A stretch of DNA of 64,000 bases from Nocardiopsis_C rhodophaea (lineage in GTDB: Bacteria > Actinomycetota > Actinomycetes > Streptosporangiales > Streptosporangiaceae): assembly GCF_039530945.1 (NCBI RefSeq), contig NZ_BAAAPC010000007.1:124001-188000 (forward strand), in the 5' to 3' direction. The position numbers and the translations under genes are program-made. Every line of letters begins with the position of its first letter. The first letter of the stretch is position 1. Under the pieces are notes generated by a model, which was not told the origin of the DNA, did no database searches, and worked only from the letters and a program-made list of their open reading frames with translations. Shown here piece after piece: positions 9,397-19,156 of the stretch.

Positions 9397-9574
9397 GGGT
9401 CCAGCCTAGCTGTTGTGTCCGGTTCGCCGGTGAGGCGCTGGGCGGGCCGGGGCGCATGTGCTCCCAGGGTGGATCTCGGGCACGGGGCCGATGGCGCGGA
9501 TTTCTGGTCGCTTCAAGGATCGTGTAAGAAGAATTAACTATTCATCCGATGACCATTCCAATAATCTGAAACGC

Positions 9575-10627
9575 GTGTCAGACTCAAATTCCCATCACGG
9601 CGTGCTCCTCGGAGCCAGCGCCTATCTCATGTGGGGCGTTTCCACTCTCTACTGGCCGCTGCTTGACGCCGCCGGTCCTGTGGAGATCCTCGCCCACCGG
9701 ATGGTCTGGGCGCTGCTCACCGTAGCCGTCATCCTCGCCTTCCGCGGCCGCTGGGACGGGCTGCTCGGCGCGCTCCGTGACCCCCGCAAGCTCCTCGTTC
9801 TTACCGGGGCCGCGGTCGTCATCTCGGTCAACTGGGGCGTCTTCATCTACACCGTGAATTCGGGCCAGACCTCGCAGGCCGCCCTCGGCTACTTCATCAA
9901 CCCGCTGGTCAGCATCGTGTTCGGGGTGATCATTTTCTCCGAGCGGTTGCGCCGCGCCCAGTGGGCCGCCGTGGCGCTGGGCGTGCTCGCGGTGGCCGTC
10001 CTGACCTACGCCTACGGTGGGGTCCCGTGGATGTCGCTCTCCGTCGCGTTCTCCTTCGCCACCTACGGCGTGCTGAAGAAGCTCGTGCGTCTCGACGGCC
10101 TCGACAGCCTGGCCGTCGAGACACTGCTGATGTTCCTGCCCGCCCTCGCCTACCTGCTCTTCCTGGGGCAGGCGGGGACGGGGACGTTCACGGGGGTGTC
10201 CGCCGCGCACACCCTTCTGCTTATCGGCGCCGGCACCGTCACCGCCCTGCCCCTGCTCTGTTTCGGCGCGGCCGCGCGGCGGATCCCGCTCAGCACCATC
10301 GGCCTTCTCCAGTTCATGGTGCCGGTCATGCAGTTCCTCTTCGCCTGGCTCGTCTTCGACGAGGAGCTCCCGCTCAGCCGCTGGATCGGGTTCGGCGTCG
10401 TGTGGGCCGCGCTGGTGGTGTTCACCGTCGACATGCTGCGCGCCAACGCTTCCCGGCCGACGGGCGCGGCTGTCGCGGGATCGACCCCCAGCGGCTCACC
10501 GGCTGCCGACCCGTACCCGCTGGACGACCGCGCCGGCAGCGGCGCCGGTCACGGTGGAAGCGGCGTCGAACACGCGCGGATCAGCTCCGCCGCCCCGGAG
10601 ACTGCGGGCGGCCCCGCGTCGTCGTAA
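9575..10627 (+). CDS. rarD: RarD/EamA-family transporter
   Basis: This 350-residue, roughly ten-segment membrane protein begins GVLLGASAYLMWGVSTLYWPLL, the typical N-terminus of RarD (the chloramphenicol-sensitivity protein group of the drug/metabolite transporter superfamily). It has two EamA repeats, then a disordered Ser/Gly/Pro-rich C-tail of about 60 residues. Reading extends to 9458, but GTG at 9575 gives the family start. A TAATCT hexamer ends seven bases before that GTG with no Shine-Dalgarno between, which fits a leaderless mRNA. The transported compound is unknown. Confidence 0.85.
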   Translation: MSDSNSHHGVLLGASAYLMWGVSTLYWPLLDAAGPVEILAHRMVWALLTVAVILAFRGRWDGLLGALRDPRKLLVLTGAAVVISVNWGVFIYTVNSGQTSQAALGYFINPLVSIVFGVIIFSERLRRAQWAAVALGVLAVAVLTYAYGGVPWMSLSVAFSFATYGVLKKLVRLDGLDSLAVETLLMFLPALAYLLFLGQAGTGTFTGVSAAHTLLLIGAGTVTALPLLCFGAAARRIPLSTIGLLQFMVPVMQFLFAWLVFDEELPLSRWIGFGVVWAALVVFTVDMLRANASRPTGAAVAGSTPSGSPAADPYPLDDRAGSGAGHGGSGVEHARISSAAPETAGGPASS

Positions 10628-10633
10628 GCCGCG

Positions 10634-11308
10634 TTACGCGACATCCCCGCCGTGCGGCCCGGGGTTGTAGCCGGGGTAGGACACCTTCCTGACGTTGGGT
10701 GTCTGTTGGTAGCCGCGGCGCTGGGGCTGCACAGTCCGGGACGGCTCGGCGTAGCCGCGGCATGCCGCCTCCCCGCCGCTCCACGGGGGCTCCGCGCCGC
10801 GCGGCCTCTCCTGGTAGCCGCCGTGCGCCGCTTCCCGCCCGTCCCCGGCGGACTCCGCGCCACGCGCCCTCTCCTGGTAGCCGCCGTGTGCCGCCTCCCC
10901 GCCGCCGTAACCGGGGTTCGGCTCCGCGTCGGTGCGGCGGGCGTGTTTGCCCTTCGGTCTCCAGACCGGTTCGGGCTCCCGCGGGTCGGGCACTTCGGGG
11001 TCGAGGCCGTAGTGGCGGTAGACGATGTCTTCCTGCTGCATGGAGATGTGCTGGTCGACCCGGAAGCTGGGGGCCTCCTTGATCATGGCCTTCATGTAGG
11101 GCACCTGAAGGTCATCGTCGACCACCTGCGCCCCCCGCAGCGGGACGAAGTTCTCCCGTGTACCGAACAGCCCGGAACGGACCGTCACCCACTTCGGCAG
11201 ATCGGTCTGGTCGTCGAAGAACACCTGGCCGATCTTGCCAACGCTGTTACCGTCTCGGTCCAGCAACCGGTGCCCGATGAGGTTCCGAATTCCCAGCTGT
11301 GCTGCCAC
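10634..11308 (-). CDS. PRC-barrel domain protein with repeat tail
   Basis: The protein (224 residues from GTG at 11308, which has GGAGGGGG about ten bases upstream) begins with a PRC-barrel (LIGHRLLDRDGNSVGKIGQVFFDD, then WVTVRSGLFGTRENFVPL). These small beta-barrels occur in RNA-processing and photosynthetic proteins and in many actinomycete proteins of unknown role. After residue 110 the chain becomes Gly/Glu/Pro-rich and contains about three copies of a 20-22-residue unit around GGEAAHGGYQERxRGAE, also visible as DNA repeats at 10,740-10,920. It ends convergently with the rarD gene. Function is unknown. Confidence 0.75.
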   Translation of the reverse strand: MAAQLGIRNLIGHRLLDRDGNSVGKIGQVFFDDQTDLPKWVTVRSGLFGTRENFVPLRGAQVVDDDLQVPYMKAMIKEAPSFRVDQHISMQQEDIVYRHYGLDPEVPDPREPEPVWRPKGKHARRTDAEPNPGYGGGEAAHGGYQERARGAESAGDGREAAHGGYQERPRGAEPPWSGGEAACRGYAEPSRTVQPQRRGYQQTPNVRKVSYPGYNPGPHGGDVA

Positions 11309-11531
11309 GGCGGTTCGCCCCCTCCGTATCGCGTGCTCCGAACACCCCCACGCGGCGTCCGCGTCCGCGCAGCTCACAGCGCCATCGCGGGATCACCAGT
11401 GTGCAGTCTTCGCATGCCCCACCCCGTGCCCCGCCATGCGGCCCTTACCTCGCCGATACCAATTTCAGGACATCGCGTTAACCGCCCTGATCTGCGGGAA
11501 GACGGCGAACGGGCAGCGATCACACAGCAGA

Positions 11532-11566
11532 AACGGCCCGTCCCCCTCACGGGAGCACGGGCCGTT
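11532..11566 (-). terminator. Terminator after polyprenyl synthase gene
   Basis: A perfect 10-bp stem closes a 15-base loop, 28 bases downstream of the polyprenyl synthase stop as read on the minus strand, and a short T run follows. Confidence 0.7.
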
Positions 11567-11593
11567 CTCGCTCAGGGGCACCGGGGCCGCTGG

Positions 11594-12613
11594 TCAGCCG
11601 GTGCGCTCCACCACGTAGTCGCACAGCGCCTCGAACGCCTCGCGCGGCGGCCCCGTGGGCAGCGTGGCGAGCTCGGCACGCGCCTTGTCCGCCCACGACA
11701 CGAGGTCAGAGCGGGCGGCGTCCATGGCCGGGTGGGCACGCAGCAGGCTCAGCGCCTCCTCCGTCTCGGCGTCGTCCAGCGGGCGCCCGAGCAGATCGCG
11801 CAGGCGCGCGTCGGCCGGGTCGGCGCTGCGCCGGACGTGGAACATCGGCAGGGTCAGCACGCCTTCGCGCAGGTCGGTTCCGGGAACCTTGCCGGACTCC
11901 GAGGTCTCGCTGGCGACGTCGAGGATGTCGTCGGAGAGCTGGAACGCCACCCCCAGCGCCTCGCACGCGCGGGCGATCGTCTCCTGGACCTTGGGGTCGG
12001 CCTTGCCGAACATCGCGCCCATCTCCGCTGAGGAAGCGATCAGCGAGGCTGTTTTGTCGGCGATGACCTGCAGGTAGTGATCCATGGGGTCGGTGCCTTC
12101 GCGTGGCCCCGACGTCTCCAGGACCTGTCCCTGCACGAGTCGAGCAAAGGTCTGCGCCTGCATCCGCACGGCGTCCGTGCCCAGATCGGCGAGCATCAGC
12201 GAAGCTTGCGCGAACACGTAGTCGCCCGTCAGGATGGCGATCGTGTTGCCCCAGCGCTGATTGGCGCTGGGTTCGCCGCGGCGCAGCTCGGCTTCGTCCA
12301 TCACGTCGTCGTGGTACAACGTGGCGACATGGGTGAGCTCGATCACGGCGGCGGCCTTGACCAGGTCGGACGAGGTCGGATCGCCGAAGCGGGCCGCGAG
12401 CAGGACCAGGGTCGCGCGGAACCGCTTGCCGCCCGCCGCCAGGAGGTGCGCCGCGGCCTCGTACAGCATCGGGTCGCTGGCCACGACCGCCTCCCGCAGG
12501 ACCTCCTCGACCTGTTCCAGACCTTCCTGGACCTCCCGGGCGAGGGTCGCGTCGATTGACGGCAGAGCGAGGAAACCGCTCGGGACAGCACCGCTCACCA
12601 GAAAGCTCCACAT
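11594..12613 (-). CDS. Polyprenyl diphosphate synthase (menaquinone side chain)
   Basis: This 339-residue trans-prenyltransferase shows both aspartate-rich motifs: DDVMDEAELRRG near residue 101 and DDILD near 223. It also has GGKRFRATLVLLAA and GDYVFAQAS. The enzyme elongates isoprenoid chains from IPP. Its position directly after nuoN, with menG and the menJ-like reductase at the other end of the block, indicates a long-chain product for menaquinone. The residues that set chain length were not analysed, so hepta-, octa- or nonaprenyl cannot be told apart. The start is ATG at 12613; GTG at 12595 is an alternative. It probably shares the nuo transcript or has a promoter in the 120-base gap. 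Confidence 0.9.
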   Translation of the reverse strand: MWSFLVSGAVPSGFLALPSIDATLAREVQEGLEQVEEVLREAVVASDPMLYEAAAHLLAAGGKRFRATLVLLAARFGDPTSSDLVKAAAVIELTHVATLYHDDVMDEAELRRGEPSANQRWGNTIAILTGDYVFAQASLMLADLGTDAVRMQAQTFARLVQGQVLETSGPREGTDPMDHYLQVIADKTASLIASSAEMGAMFGKADPKVQETIARACEALGVAFQLSDDILDVASETSESGKVPGTDLREGVLTLPMFHVRRSADPADARLRDLLGRPLDDAETEEALSLLRAHPAMDAARSDLVSWADKARAELATLPTGPPREAFEALCDYVVERTG

Positions 12614-12733
12614 GTCAACGGGCGCGCGATACCCAAACGGACGTATCGCGCGCTCTCGGGATGAACATAAACCGGATAGCCAAGTTATCCGACGGGGGTT
12701 GCACAGCCAAAGCCACCCACCGAGTGCCCATGG

Positions 12734-14404
12734 CTACCGAGTGAACCCACTGGCCTGCGCCATGGTCTGCACCGCTGTGCCGGTGTCAGCGCCCTCCTTC
12801 GGGTAGAGGTGGTTGAGCAGCGGCGTCGGAAAGACGCCGAGCAGGAAGGTGGCCGCGACGCCGATGGTGATGGCCGCACCGGTGAACGCCCCGGCCCGGA
12901 TCACCGTCGGACCCTCGGTGGCCGGTTCGGCGAAGAACATCAGCACGATGATGCGGACGTAGAAGAACGCGGTCACGGCGCTGCTGAGCACACCGATGAC
13001 CACCAGGGGGGTGGCTCCGCCCGCCATCGCCGCCTGGAAGACCGCGAACTTCCCGATGAACCCGCTGGTCAGCGGGATACCAGCGAAGGCGAGCAGGAAC
13101 AGCGCGAGCGACCCCGCCAGCAGCGGCGCGGTGCGGCCGAGTCCGGCCCACTGCGTCAGCTCTCCGGCTTCGGGGCCGTTCTCGTGCGTGCGCACCAGGG
13201 TCACGACGGCGAAGGCGCCGATGGTGGTGAACCCGTAGGCGGCGAGGTAGAACATCGCTCCGGCCGTCCCCTCGTCGCTGGCCGCCACGACGGCCGTCAG
13301 CACGAACCCCGCGTGCACCACCGAGGAGTAGGCCAGCAGCCGCTTGATGTCCCGCTGCGTGACCGCGATGACGGCGGCGAGCACCATCGTGAGGATCGCC
13401 ACGACCCACAGCATCGGACGCCACTGCTCCACCGAGGCGCCGAAGGCCACGAGGAACACGCGCAGCAGCGCGCCGAACGCCGCGACCAGGGTGCACGAGG
13501 CCATCAGCGCGGTGATGGGGGTCGGGGCGCCCTGGTAGACGTCGGGCTTCCAGTTGTGGAACGGGACCGCGCCGACCTTGAAGAACAGCCCCACCCCGAT
13601 CAGCGCGATGCCCAGCAGCAGCAACGGCTGCGCGGCCTTCGGGTCGGCGAACACGTCGGCGCCGCCGGCTTCGATCGCCGCGTGCACCTCGGCGAAGTTC
13701 ACCGCCCCGGCGTACCCGTACACCAGCGCGATGCCGAACAGGAAGAACGCCGAGGAATACGCGCCGAGCAGGAAGTACTTGACCGCCGCCTCTTGGGAGA
13801 ACAACCGGCGCGTACGCGCCAGCCCGCACATCAGGTACAGCGGGAGGCTCATCACCTCCAGTGCCACGAACAGGGTGAGGAAGTCGTTGGCGGCGGTGAA
13901 CAGCAACATGCCCAGCAGGGCGAACAGCACCAGGGGGTAGACCTCGGTGTGCCGCGACCCGGCGAGGATGTGCCCGCGCTCCTCCTCGCTGCCGGGGACC
14001 GCCGCCGCCTGCGCGGCGAACGCCGCCTCCGAGTGCCGGTTCTCGGCGATGAGCAGCAGGCTGATGAAGGCGAGCACCAGAATGGTGCCCTGCAGGAACA
14101 GCGAGACGCGGTCGACGGCCACGCTGCCCAGCGCCACCGTCGTCCCGGCCTCACCCGCGGGGATCTGACCGATCAGCAGCACGGCCAGGACGAACGCGCC
14201 CAGGACCGAGGCCATGGTCAGGCTGAGCTGGATCGGTCGGCGCCGCTCCTTGGGGGCGAGCGCCTCCACCAGCACGCCGATCACCCCCGCCGCGAAGATC
14301 ACCAGCATCGGGGAGAGCTGCCAGTAGTCGATTTTCGGCGCCTCATCGGTGATGACCGGTGCGGCGAGGACCGCAGCGGGCACCGAGACCATCGGGGCGA
14401 TCAC
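12734..14404 (-). CDS. nuoN: NADH-quinone oxidoreductase subunit N
   Basis: This 556-residue antiporter-like membrane subunit of complex I has about 14 hydrophobic segments. Typical NuoN blocks are present, for example LMCGLARTRRLFSQEAAVKYFLLGAYSSAFFLFG-like residues near 195-230 and FFKVGAVPFHNWKPDVYQGAPTP near 283. It helps form the proton channels of the membrane arm. It is the last nuo gene; its start overlaps the nuoM stop by four bases. Confidence 0.97.
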   Translation of the reverse strand: MIAPMVSVPAAVLAAPVITDEAPKIDYWQLSPMLVIFAAGVIGVLVEALAPKERRRPIQLSLTMASVLGAFVLAVLLIGQIPAGEAGTTVALGSVAVDRVSLFLQGTILVLAFISLLLIAENRHSEAAFAAQAAAVPGSEEERGHILAGSRHTEVYPLVLFALLGMLLFTAANDFLTLFVALEVMSLPLYLMCGLARTRRLFSQEAAVKYFLLGAYSSAFFLFGIALVYGYAGAVNFAEVHAAIEAGGADVFADPKAAQPLLLLGIALIGVGLFFKVGAVPFHNWKPDVYQGAPTPITALMASCTLVAAFGALLRVFLVAFGASVEQWRPMLWVVAILTMVLAAVIAVTQRDIKRLLAYSSVVHAGFVLTAVVAASDEGTAGAMFYLAAYGFTTIGAFAVVTLVRTHENGPEAGELTQWAGLGRTAPLLAGSLALFLLAFAGIPLTSGFIGKFAVFQAAMAGGATPLVVIGVLSSAVTAFFYVRIIVLMFFAEPATEGPTVIRAGAFTGAAITIGVAATFLLGVFPTPLLNHLYPKEGADTGTAVQTMAQASGFTR

Positions 14405-15963
14405 TCGTCGGCTCCTTCCTGGACACCGGCCGCCTCGCCGACGGCGTCGATCGCCGGCGCGGGGTCAGTGGCGTCGATCTGTTGCATGGTCTGCTCCACG
14501 GCGGGGTTGATGGCGTCCAGCAGCGGCCGCGGGTAGAGGCCGAAGAGCACGATGAGCGCGATGAGCGGCCCGACCGCCCACATCTCGCGGTGGGACAGGT
14601 CGGGAAGGCGCCCGAGCGACGCGGGTAGCGGGCCGGTCATGGTCCGCTGGTACATCCACAGGATGTAGAGGGCGGCCAGTACCGTCCCGGCGGTGGCGAT
14701 AATTGCCGGAACGGGGTGGAACATGAACGCGCCGATGAACACGAGGAACTCGCTGACGAATGGGGCCAGCCCCGGAAGCGAAAGCCCGGCCAGGCCCGCG
14801 ACCAAAAACGTTCCGGCCAGCAGCGGGGCGGTGGTGCGGACCCCCTGGTAGTCGGCGATGGCCGAGGAGCCCCGCCGCGCGATGAGGAACCCGACGACGA
14901 GGAACAGCGCGCCGGTCGCGAAGCCGTGGTTGATCATGTACAGCGCCGCGCCGGACTGCCCCTGCGTGGTCATCGCGAAGATGCCCAGCGTGATGAACCC
15001 GAAGTGGGAGATCGAGGTGTAGGCGATCAGCCGCATCATGTCGCTCTGCGCCACCGCGAGGATCGCGCCGTAGACGATGCTGACCAGGCTGAGCGCCACG
15101 ACCGGCCAGACGAACCACGCCGCCGCGCCGGGGAACAGCTCCAGGCAGTAGCGCAGCATGCCGTAGGTGCCGACCTTGTCGAGCACGCCGACCAGCAGCA
15201 CCGCGGTGCCCGGCCGGGAGGCCCCCGCCGCGGACGGCAGCCAGGTGTGCAATGGCCACATCGGTGCCTTGATCGCGAAGGCGACGAAGAAGCCGAGGAA
15301 CAGCCAGCGGGCCACGGTGGTGTCGACAGCGGCCAGCCCGCCGTCCGGCCCGACGAGGTCGCTCCACAGGAAGGTGCCGCCGTAGACGGCGACGCCGATC
15401 ACCGCCACGAGCATCAGCAGCCCGCCCAGGAGGCTGTAGAGCAGGAACTTGATCGCCGCGCGGCGTCGGTCCTCGCCGCGGCCGTAGCGCCCGATCATGA
15501 AGTAGACCGGGATGAGCATGGCCTCGAAGAAGACGTAGAAGAGGAAGACGTCGGTGGCGGCGAAGACCCCGATCATCATCGCTTCCAGGAGCAGGATCAG
15601 CGCGAAGTAGCCCTTGCCCCCGTCGGCGGCGGTGTCGGCGGTTTCCGTCCAGGCCGCCAGCACCACCAGGGGCACCAGCAGGACCGACATCAGGATGAGC
15701 ACCAGCGCGATACCGTCGACGCCCACCGCGTAGTTGACCCCGAACTGCGGGATCCACGCGTGGACCTCGGTGAACTGCAGGCGCTGCGTGCTCGCCACGT
15801 CGAACCGGAAGGCCATCGCGACGACAAGCAGCAGCGTGGCGAGCGTGACGCCCAGCGCCACCCGCTTGGCGGTCTCGACGCACTCGCGCGGTAGCAGCGC
15901 GATGGCCAGGCCGCCCAGGGCGGGCAGCGCGATGGCCAGGGTCAGCCAGGGGATATCGGTCAT
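14401..15963 (-). CDS. nuoM: NADH-quinone oxidoreductase subunit M
   Basis: This 520-residue antiporter-like membrane subunit has the family segments YAVGVDGIALVLILMS, LIPVYFMIGRYG, and KAPMWPLHTWLPSA near residue 240, where lysine and histidine take part in proton transfer. It overlaps nuoN by four bases and follows nuoL directly, so translation of the three antiporter-like subunits is coupled. Confidence 0.97.
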   Translation of the reverse strand: MTDIPWLTLAIALPALGGLAIALLPRECVETAKRVALGVTLATLLLVVAMAFRFDVASTQRLQFTEVHAWIPQFGVNYAVGVDGIALVLILMSVLLVPLVVLAAWTETADTAADGGKGYFALILLLEAMMIGVFAATDVFLFYVFFEAMLIPVYFMIGRYGRGEDRRRAAIKFLLYSLLGGLLMLVAVIGVAVYGGTFLWSDLVGPDGGLAAVDTTVARWLFLGFFVAFAIKAPMWPLHTWLPSAAGASRPGTAVLLVGVLDKVGTYGMLRYCLELFPGAAAWFVWPVVALSLVSIVYGAILAVAQSDMMRLIAYTSISHFGFITLGIFAMTTQGQSGAALYMINHGFATGALFLVVGFLIARRGSSAIADYQGVRTTAPLLAGTFLVAGLAGLSLPGLAPFVSEFLVFIGAFMFHPVPAIIATAGTVLAALYILWMYQRTMTGPLPASLGRLPDLSHREMWAVGPLIALIVLFGLYPRPLLDAINPAVEQTMQQIDATDPAPAIDAVGEAAGVQEGADE

Positions 15964-17910
15964 TTAGATCCTCACAGCCAGCGTTGCGACGACGATCGCG
16001 GCTCCGAAGAGCATCGTCAGCGCGTAGGTGCGGGCGAACCCGGTCTGTGTGGTGCGCAACTCCCGCGAGGTGTCGCGCACGCTCGTTCCGACGCCGTTGA
16101 CCAGGCCGTCGACCACCGCCCTGTCGAAGATGTCCATACCTGCGGCCAGCATCCGCCCGGGCCGCATGAACAGCCCCTCGTTGATGGCGTTGCCGTAGAG
16201 CTCGTTGCGCGCGGCGACGACCACGACGTTGCCGCGCGGGGCGGCGACCGGGACCGGAGCCTTGACGTAGCGCCACCAGGCCACCGCGACACCGGCGACC
16301 AGTACGGCCAGTGCGATCAGCGAGTAGGGGTTGACGAGCATGTGGGCGAAGTCGAAGTGGTGGACCTCGGCGCCCACGGTCGGGGCGAGGAATTCGGCGA
16401 AGGTGTTGCCGAAGACCAGCAGCGCGCCCAGGCCCACCGACCCGGCGGCCAGCACGATCATCGGCCCGGTCATGGTGGTGGGCGACTCGTGCGGATGCGC
16501 GTCGTCGGCCCAGCGCTTCTCCCCGAGGAAGGTCATGAACATGATCCGCGACATGTAGAAGGCGGTCAGCCCCGCGCCGAGCAGGGTCGCCGTGCCCAGC
16601 AGCTGCCCGGCGACGCCGGGGAAGGAGAAGGCGGCCTGGATGATGCCCTCCTTGGTCCACCACCCCGACAGCAGCGGGACCCCGATGATGGCGAGGTAGC
16701 CGAGGCCGAACGTGGCGAAGGTGACCGGCATGGCGGTGCGCAGCCCGCCGTAGCGCCGCATGTCGACCTCGTCGTTCATGCCGTGCATGACCGACCCGGC
16801 CCCGAGGAACAGCCCGGCCTTGAAGAAGCCGTGCGTCATAAGGTGGGCGATCGCCGCGGCGTAGCCGATCGGGCCCAGCCCCGCGGCCAGCGTCATGTAG
16901 CCGATCTGGCTCATCGTGGACCCGGCCAGCGCCTTCTTGATGTCGTCCTTGGCGGACCCGATGACGGCACCGGCGAGCAGCGTGGCGGCGCCGACGATGG
17001 TGACGGCCAGCTGCGCGGTCGGCGCGGCCTCGAAGATCGGGCCGGACCGCACGATGAGGTAGACCCCGGCGGTCACCATGGTCGCGGCGTGGATGAGCGC
17101 GGAGACGGGGGTCGGGCCCTCCATGGCGTCCAGGAGCCACGACTGCAGCGGCAGCTGGGCCGACTTGCCGCACGCGGCCAGAAGCAGGAGCAGTCCGGTG
17201 GCGGTCAGCACGCCCTGCCCGGCGCCGTCCACGGTGCCGAGCACGTCGCCGAACGCGACCGTCCCGAAGGTGCTGAACATCAGCATGACCGCGATGAGCA
17301 GCCCCAGGTCGCCGACACGGTTGACCAGGAAAGCCTTCTTGGCGGCCACGGCCGCCGCCGGCTTGTGCTGCCAGAATCCGATGAGCAGGTAGGAGGCGAG
17401 GCCCACGCCCTCCCAGCCGAGGAACAGCAGCGCGTAGTTGTCGGCGAGGACCAGCACCAGCATGGCCGCGACGAACAGGTTGAGGTAGGCGAAGAAGAGC
17501 CGCCGGTTGTCGTCGTGGGCCATGTAGCCCACGGAGTAGATGTGGATGAGGGAGCCGACGCCGGTGACGAGGAGGGCGAAGCTGATCGACAGCGGGTCGA
17601 CCAGCAGGGTCGCGTCCGCGCTGAACCGCCCCGCTTCGAACCATGTGTACACCGGGACGGAGACGCTGCGTTCATAGGGCGCCATCCCCAGGATCTCGAC
17701 GAGTGCGAGCACGGCCCACACGAAGGCCGCGAGGGGCAGCGCGACGGCGAGCCAGTGGCCCCAGCCGTTAGTGCGCCGGCCGCCCAGGAGCAGGATGGCC
17801 GCTCCCAGCAGGGGCAGGGCGATGAGCAGCCAGGCGTTGGACATGATCGTCCCGCTGGCGTCCGTTGTGACCACCGGTTCGGCGGCGAGGAAGAGGTCGG
17901 ACACAGCCAC
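15964..17910 (-). CDS. nuoL: NADH-quinone oxidoreductase subunit L
   Basis: The 648-residue protein is the largest proton-pumping subunit of the complex I membrane arm. Conserved features include FLGWEGVGLASYLLIGFWQ near residue 140 and QLPLQSWLLDAMEGPTPVSALIH near 250. The long C-terminal lateral helix region ends in a final transmembrane segment. The gene lies eight bases after nuoK and abuts nuoM. Confidence 0.97.
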   Translation of the reverse strand: MAVSDLFLAAEPVVTTDASGTIMSNAWLLIALPLLGAAILLLGGRRTNGWGHWLAVALPLAAFVWAVLALVEILGMAPYERSVSVPVYTWFEAGRFSADATLLVDPLSISFALLVTGVGSLIHIYSVGYMAHDDNRRLFFAYLNLFVAAMLVLVLADNYALLFLGWEGVGLASYLLIGFWQHKPAAAVAAKKAFLVNRVGDLGLLIAVMLMFSTFGTVAFGDVLGTVDGAGQGVLTATGLLLLLAACGKSAQLPLQSWLLDAMEGPTPVSALIHAATMVTAGVYLIVRSGPIFEAAPTAQLAVTIVGAATLLAGAVIGSAKDDIKKALAGSTMSQIGYMTLAAGLGPIGYAAAIAHLMTHGFFKAGLFLGAGSVMHGMNDEVDMRRYGGLRTAMPVTFATFGLGYLAIIGVPLLSGWWTKEGIIQAAFSFPGVAGQLLGTATLLGAGLTAFYMSRIMFMTFLGEKRWADDAHPHESPTTMTGPMIVLAAGSVGLGALLVFGNTFAEFLAPTVGAEVHHFDFAHMLVNPYSLIALAVLVAGVAVAWWRYVKAPVPVAAPRGNVVVVAARNELYGNAINEGLFMRPGRMLAAGMDIFDRAVVDGLVNGVGTSVRDTSRELRTTQTGFARTYALTMLFGAAIVVATLAVRI

Positions 17911-17918
17911 GTCGCCTT

Positions 17919-18218
17919 CTAGTTCTTGAGCAGGTTGGCGTCATCGACCGATGCCGACCTGCGGGTCCTGAAGATCTGCATGATGATGGCCAGCCCAACG
18001 ACGACCTCGGCCGCGGCCACGACCATCACGAAGAACGCGATGACCTGGCCCCCGATGTCGCCGTGCAGCCGCGCGAACGCGACCAGCGCCAGGTTGCAGG
18101 CGTTGAGCATGAGCTCGACGCACATGAAGACGATGATCGCGTTGCGCCGCACCAGCACCCCGACAGCGCCGATAGTGAAGACGACCGCCGCGAGCGCGAT
18201 GTAGTTCATCGGGTCCAT
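17919..18218 (-). CDS. nuoK: NADH-quinone oxidoreductase subunit K
   Basis: This 99-residue protein has three transmembrane helices and conserved membrane glutamates (CVELMLNACNLAL near residue 35 and VVAAAEVVVGLAI near residue 70), the signature of NuoK. Its start shares one base with the nuoJ stop. Confidence 0.97.
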   Translation of the reverse strand: MDPMNYIALAAVVFTIGAVGVLVRRNAIIVFMCVELMLNACNLALVAFARLHGDIGGQVIAFFVMVVAAAEVVVGLAIIMQIFRTRRSASVDDANLLKN

Positions 18219-19156
18219 CAGTGGTTCACCCCCTGCCCGTCGTTGTCGCGCGCGTCGTCACGGCCGCTCTCGGTGGGGGCCCCGGTCTCGTTGGCCGACT
18301 CGTCGGCCTCGTGGGCCTCCTTGGACCACGTCGAGGCCGATGCCCCACCCGGTTCGGGCTCGATCCCCAGCCGCACCTCGCGGGGGACCCCCGACTGCAG
18401 ATCGGGGTCGCGCGCGAGGAGTACGGGGTTGAGCGAGAGCTGGGAGACCGACCCGTCGGGGAGCAGCGCCGGCATGTCGATCGCGTTGTGCCGGGCGTAC
18501 GTGCCGGGGCCGGGCAGCGGCGTGGGGTGGTCGCCCCGGATCCGTTCCCGGGACATCTCCCGCTGCGTGCGGCGCTTCTTCAGCCGGGTGACGTGCGCCA
18601 GCACCAGGGCGCCGAGCACCGAGGTGATGAGCAGCGCGCCGGTGGCCTCGAACGCGATGACGTAGCGGTAGACGACCTCTCCGGCGATCCACGGGACACT
18701 GCCGCCCGCCGCGGCCACCCCTTCGTCCATGCCCACGGGGTCGCCGACGACGATGCGGGTGAGCCCCAGGGACAGCGCGCCCAGGAAGCCGAGGGCGACC
18801 AGCGCGGCCAGGAGCCGCTGCCCGCGGATCGTCTCGACGAGGGAGTCGGCCGAACTGACGCCCACGAGCATCAGCACGAACAGGAACAGCATCAGCACGG
18901 CGCCGGTGTAGACGACGATCTGCACCACCATCAGGAACGGCGCCTGGTTGATGCCGTAGAAGACGGCCAGCCCCAGCATGACGACGGCCATCATCACCGC
19001 GGAGTGCACGGCCTTGCGGCTGAACACCACGCCGAGCGCGCCGAGCACCACGACGGCACCCAGCGTCCAGAAGACCATGCCCTCACCGGCCGAGATGGGG
19101 GCGGCCAGCGCGTACGCGTCGACGGGGGTCGCGGGGGTCGCGGACATCGGTGTCAC
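18218..19156 (-). CDS. nuoJ: NADH-quinone oxidoreductase subunit J
   Basis: The first 190 residues are a normal NuoJ with five membrane helices (GALGVVFSRKAVHSAVMMAVVMLGLAVFY, then YTGAVLMLFLFVLML). A hydrophilic tail of about 120 residues follows, rich in acidic residues, Ser and Pro, and ends near ESGRDDARDNDGQGVNH. Actinomycete NuoJ proteins often carry such cytoplasmic extensions, while the Escherichia coli protein is about 184 residues. The start overlaps nuoI by four bases. Confidence 0.96.
   Translation of the reverse strand: MTPMSATPATPVDAYALAAPISAGEGMVFWTLGAVVVLGALGVVFSRKAVHSAVMMAVVMLGLAVFYGINQAPFLMVVQIVVYTGAVLMLFLFVLMLVGVSSADSLVETIRGQRLLAALVALGFLGALSLGLTRIVVGDPVGMDEGVAAAGGSVPWIAGEVVYRYVIAFEATGALLITSVLGALVLAHVTRLKKRRTQREMSRERIRGDHPTPLPGPGTYARHNAIDMPALLPDGSVSQLSLNPVLLARDPDLQSGVPREVRLGIEPEPGGASASTWSKEAHEADESANETGAPTESGRDDARDNDGQGVNH

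Noticed and set aside
14465..17644. A minus-strand open frame of over 1000 codons across nuoL and nuoM
   Set aside because: It is Arg/Gly/Pro-rich and has no family resemblance. It overlaps two certain complex I genes in another frame, so it is a GC-rich shadow.
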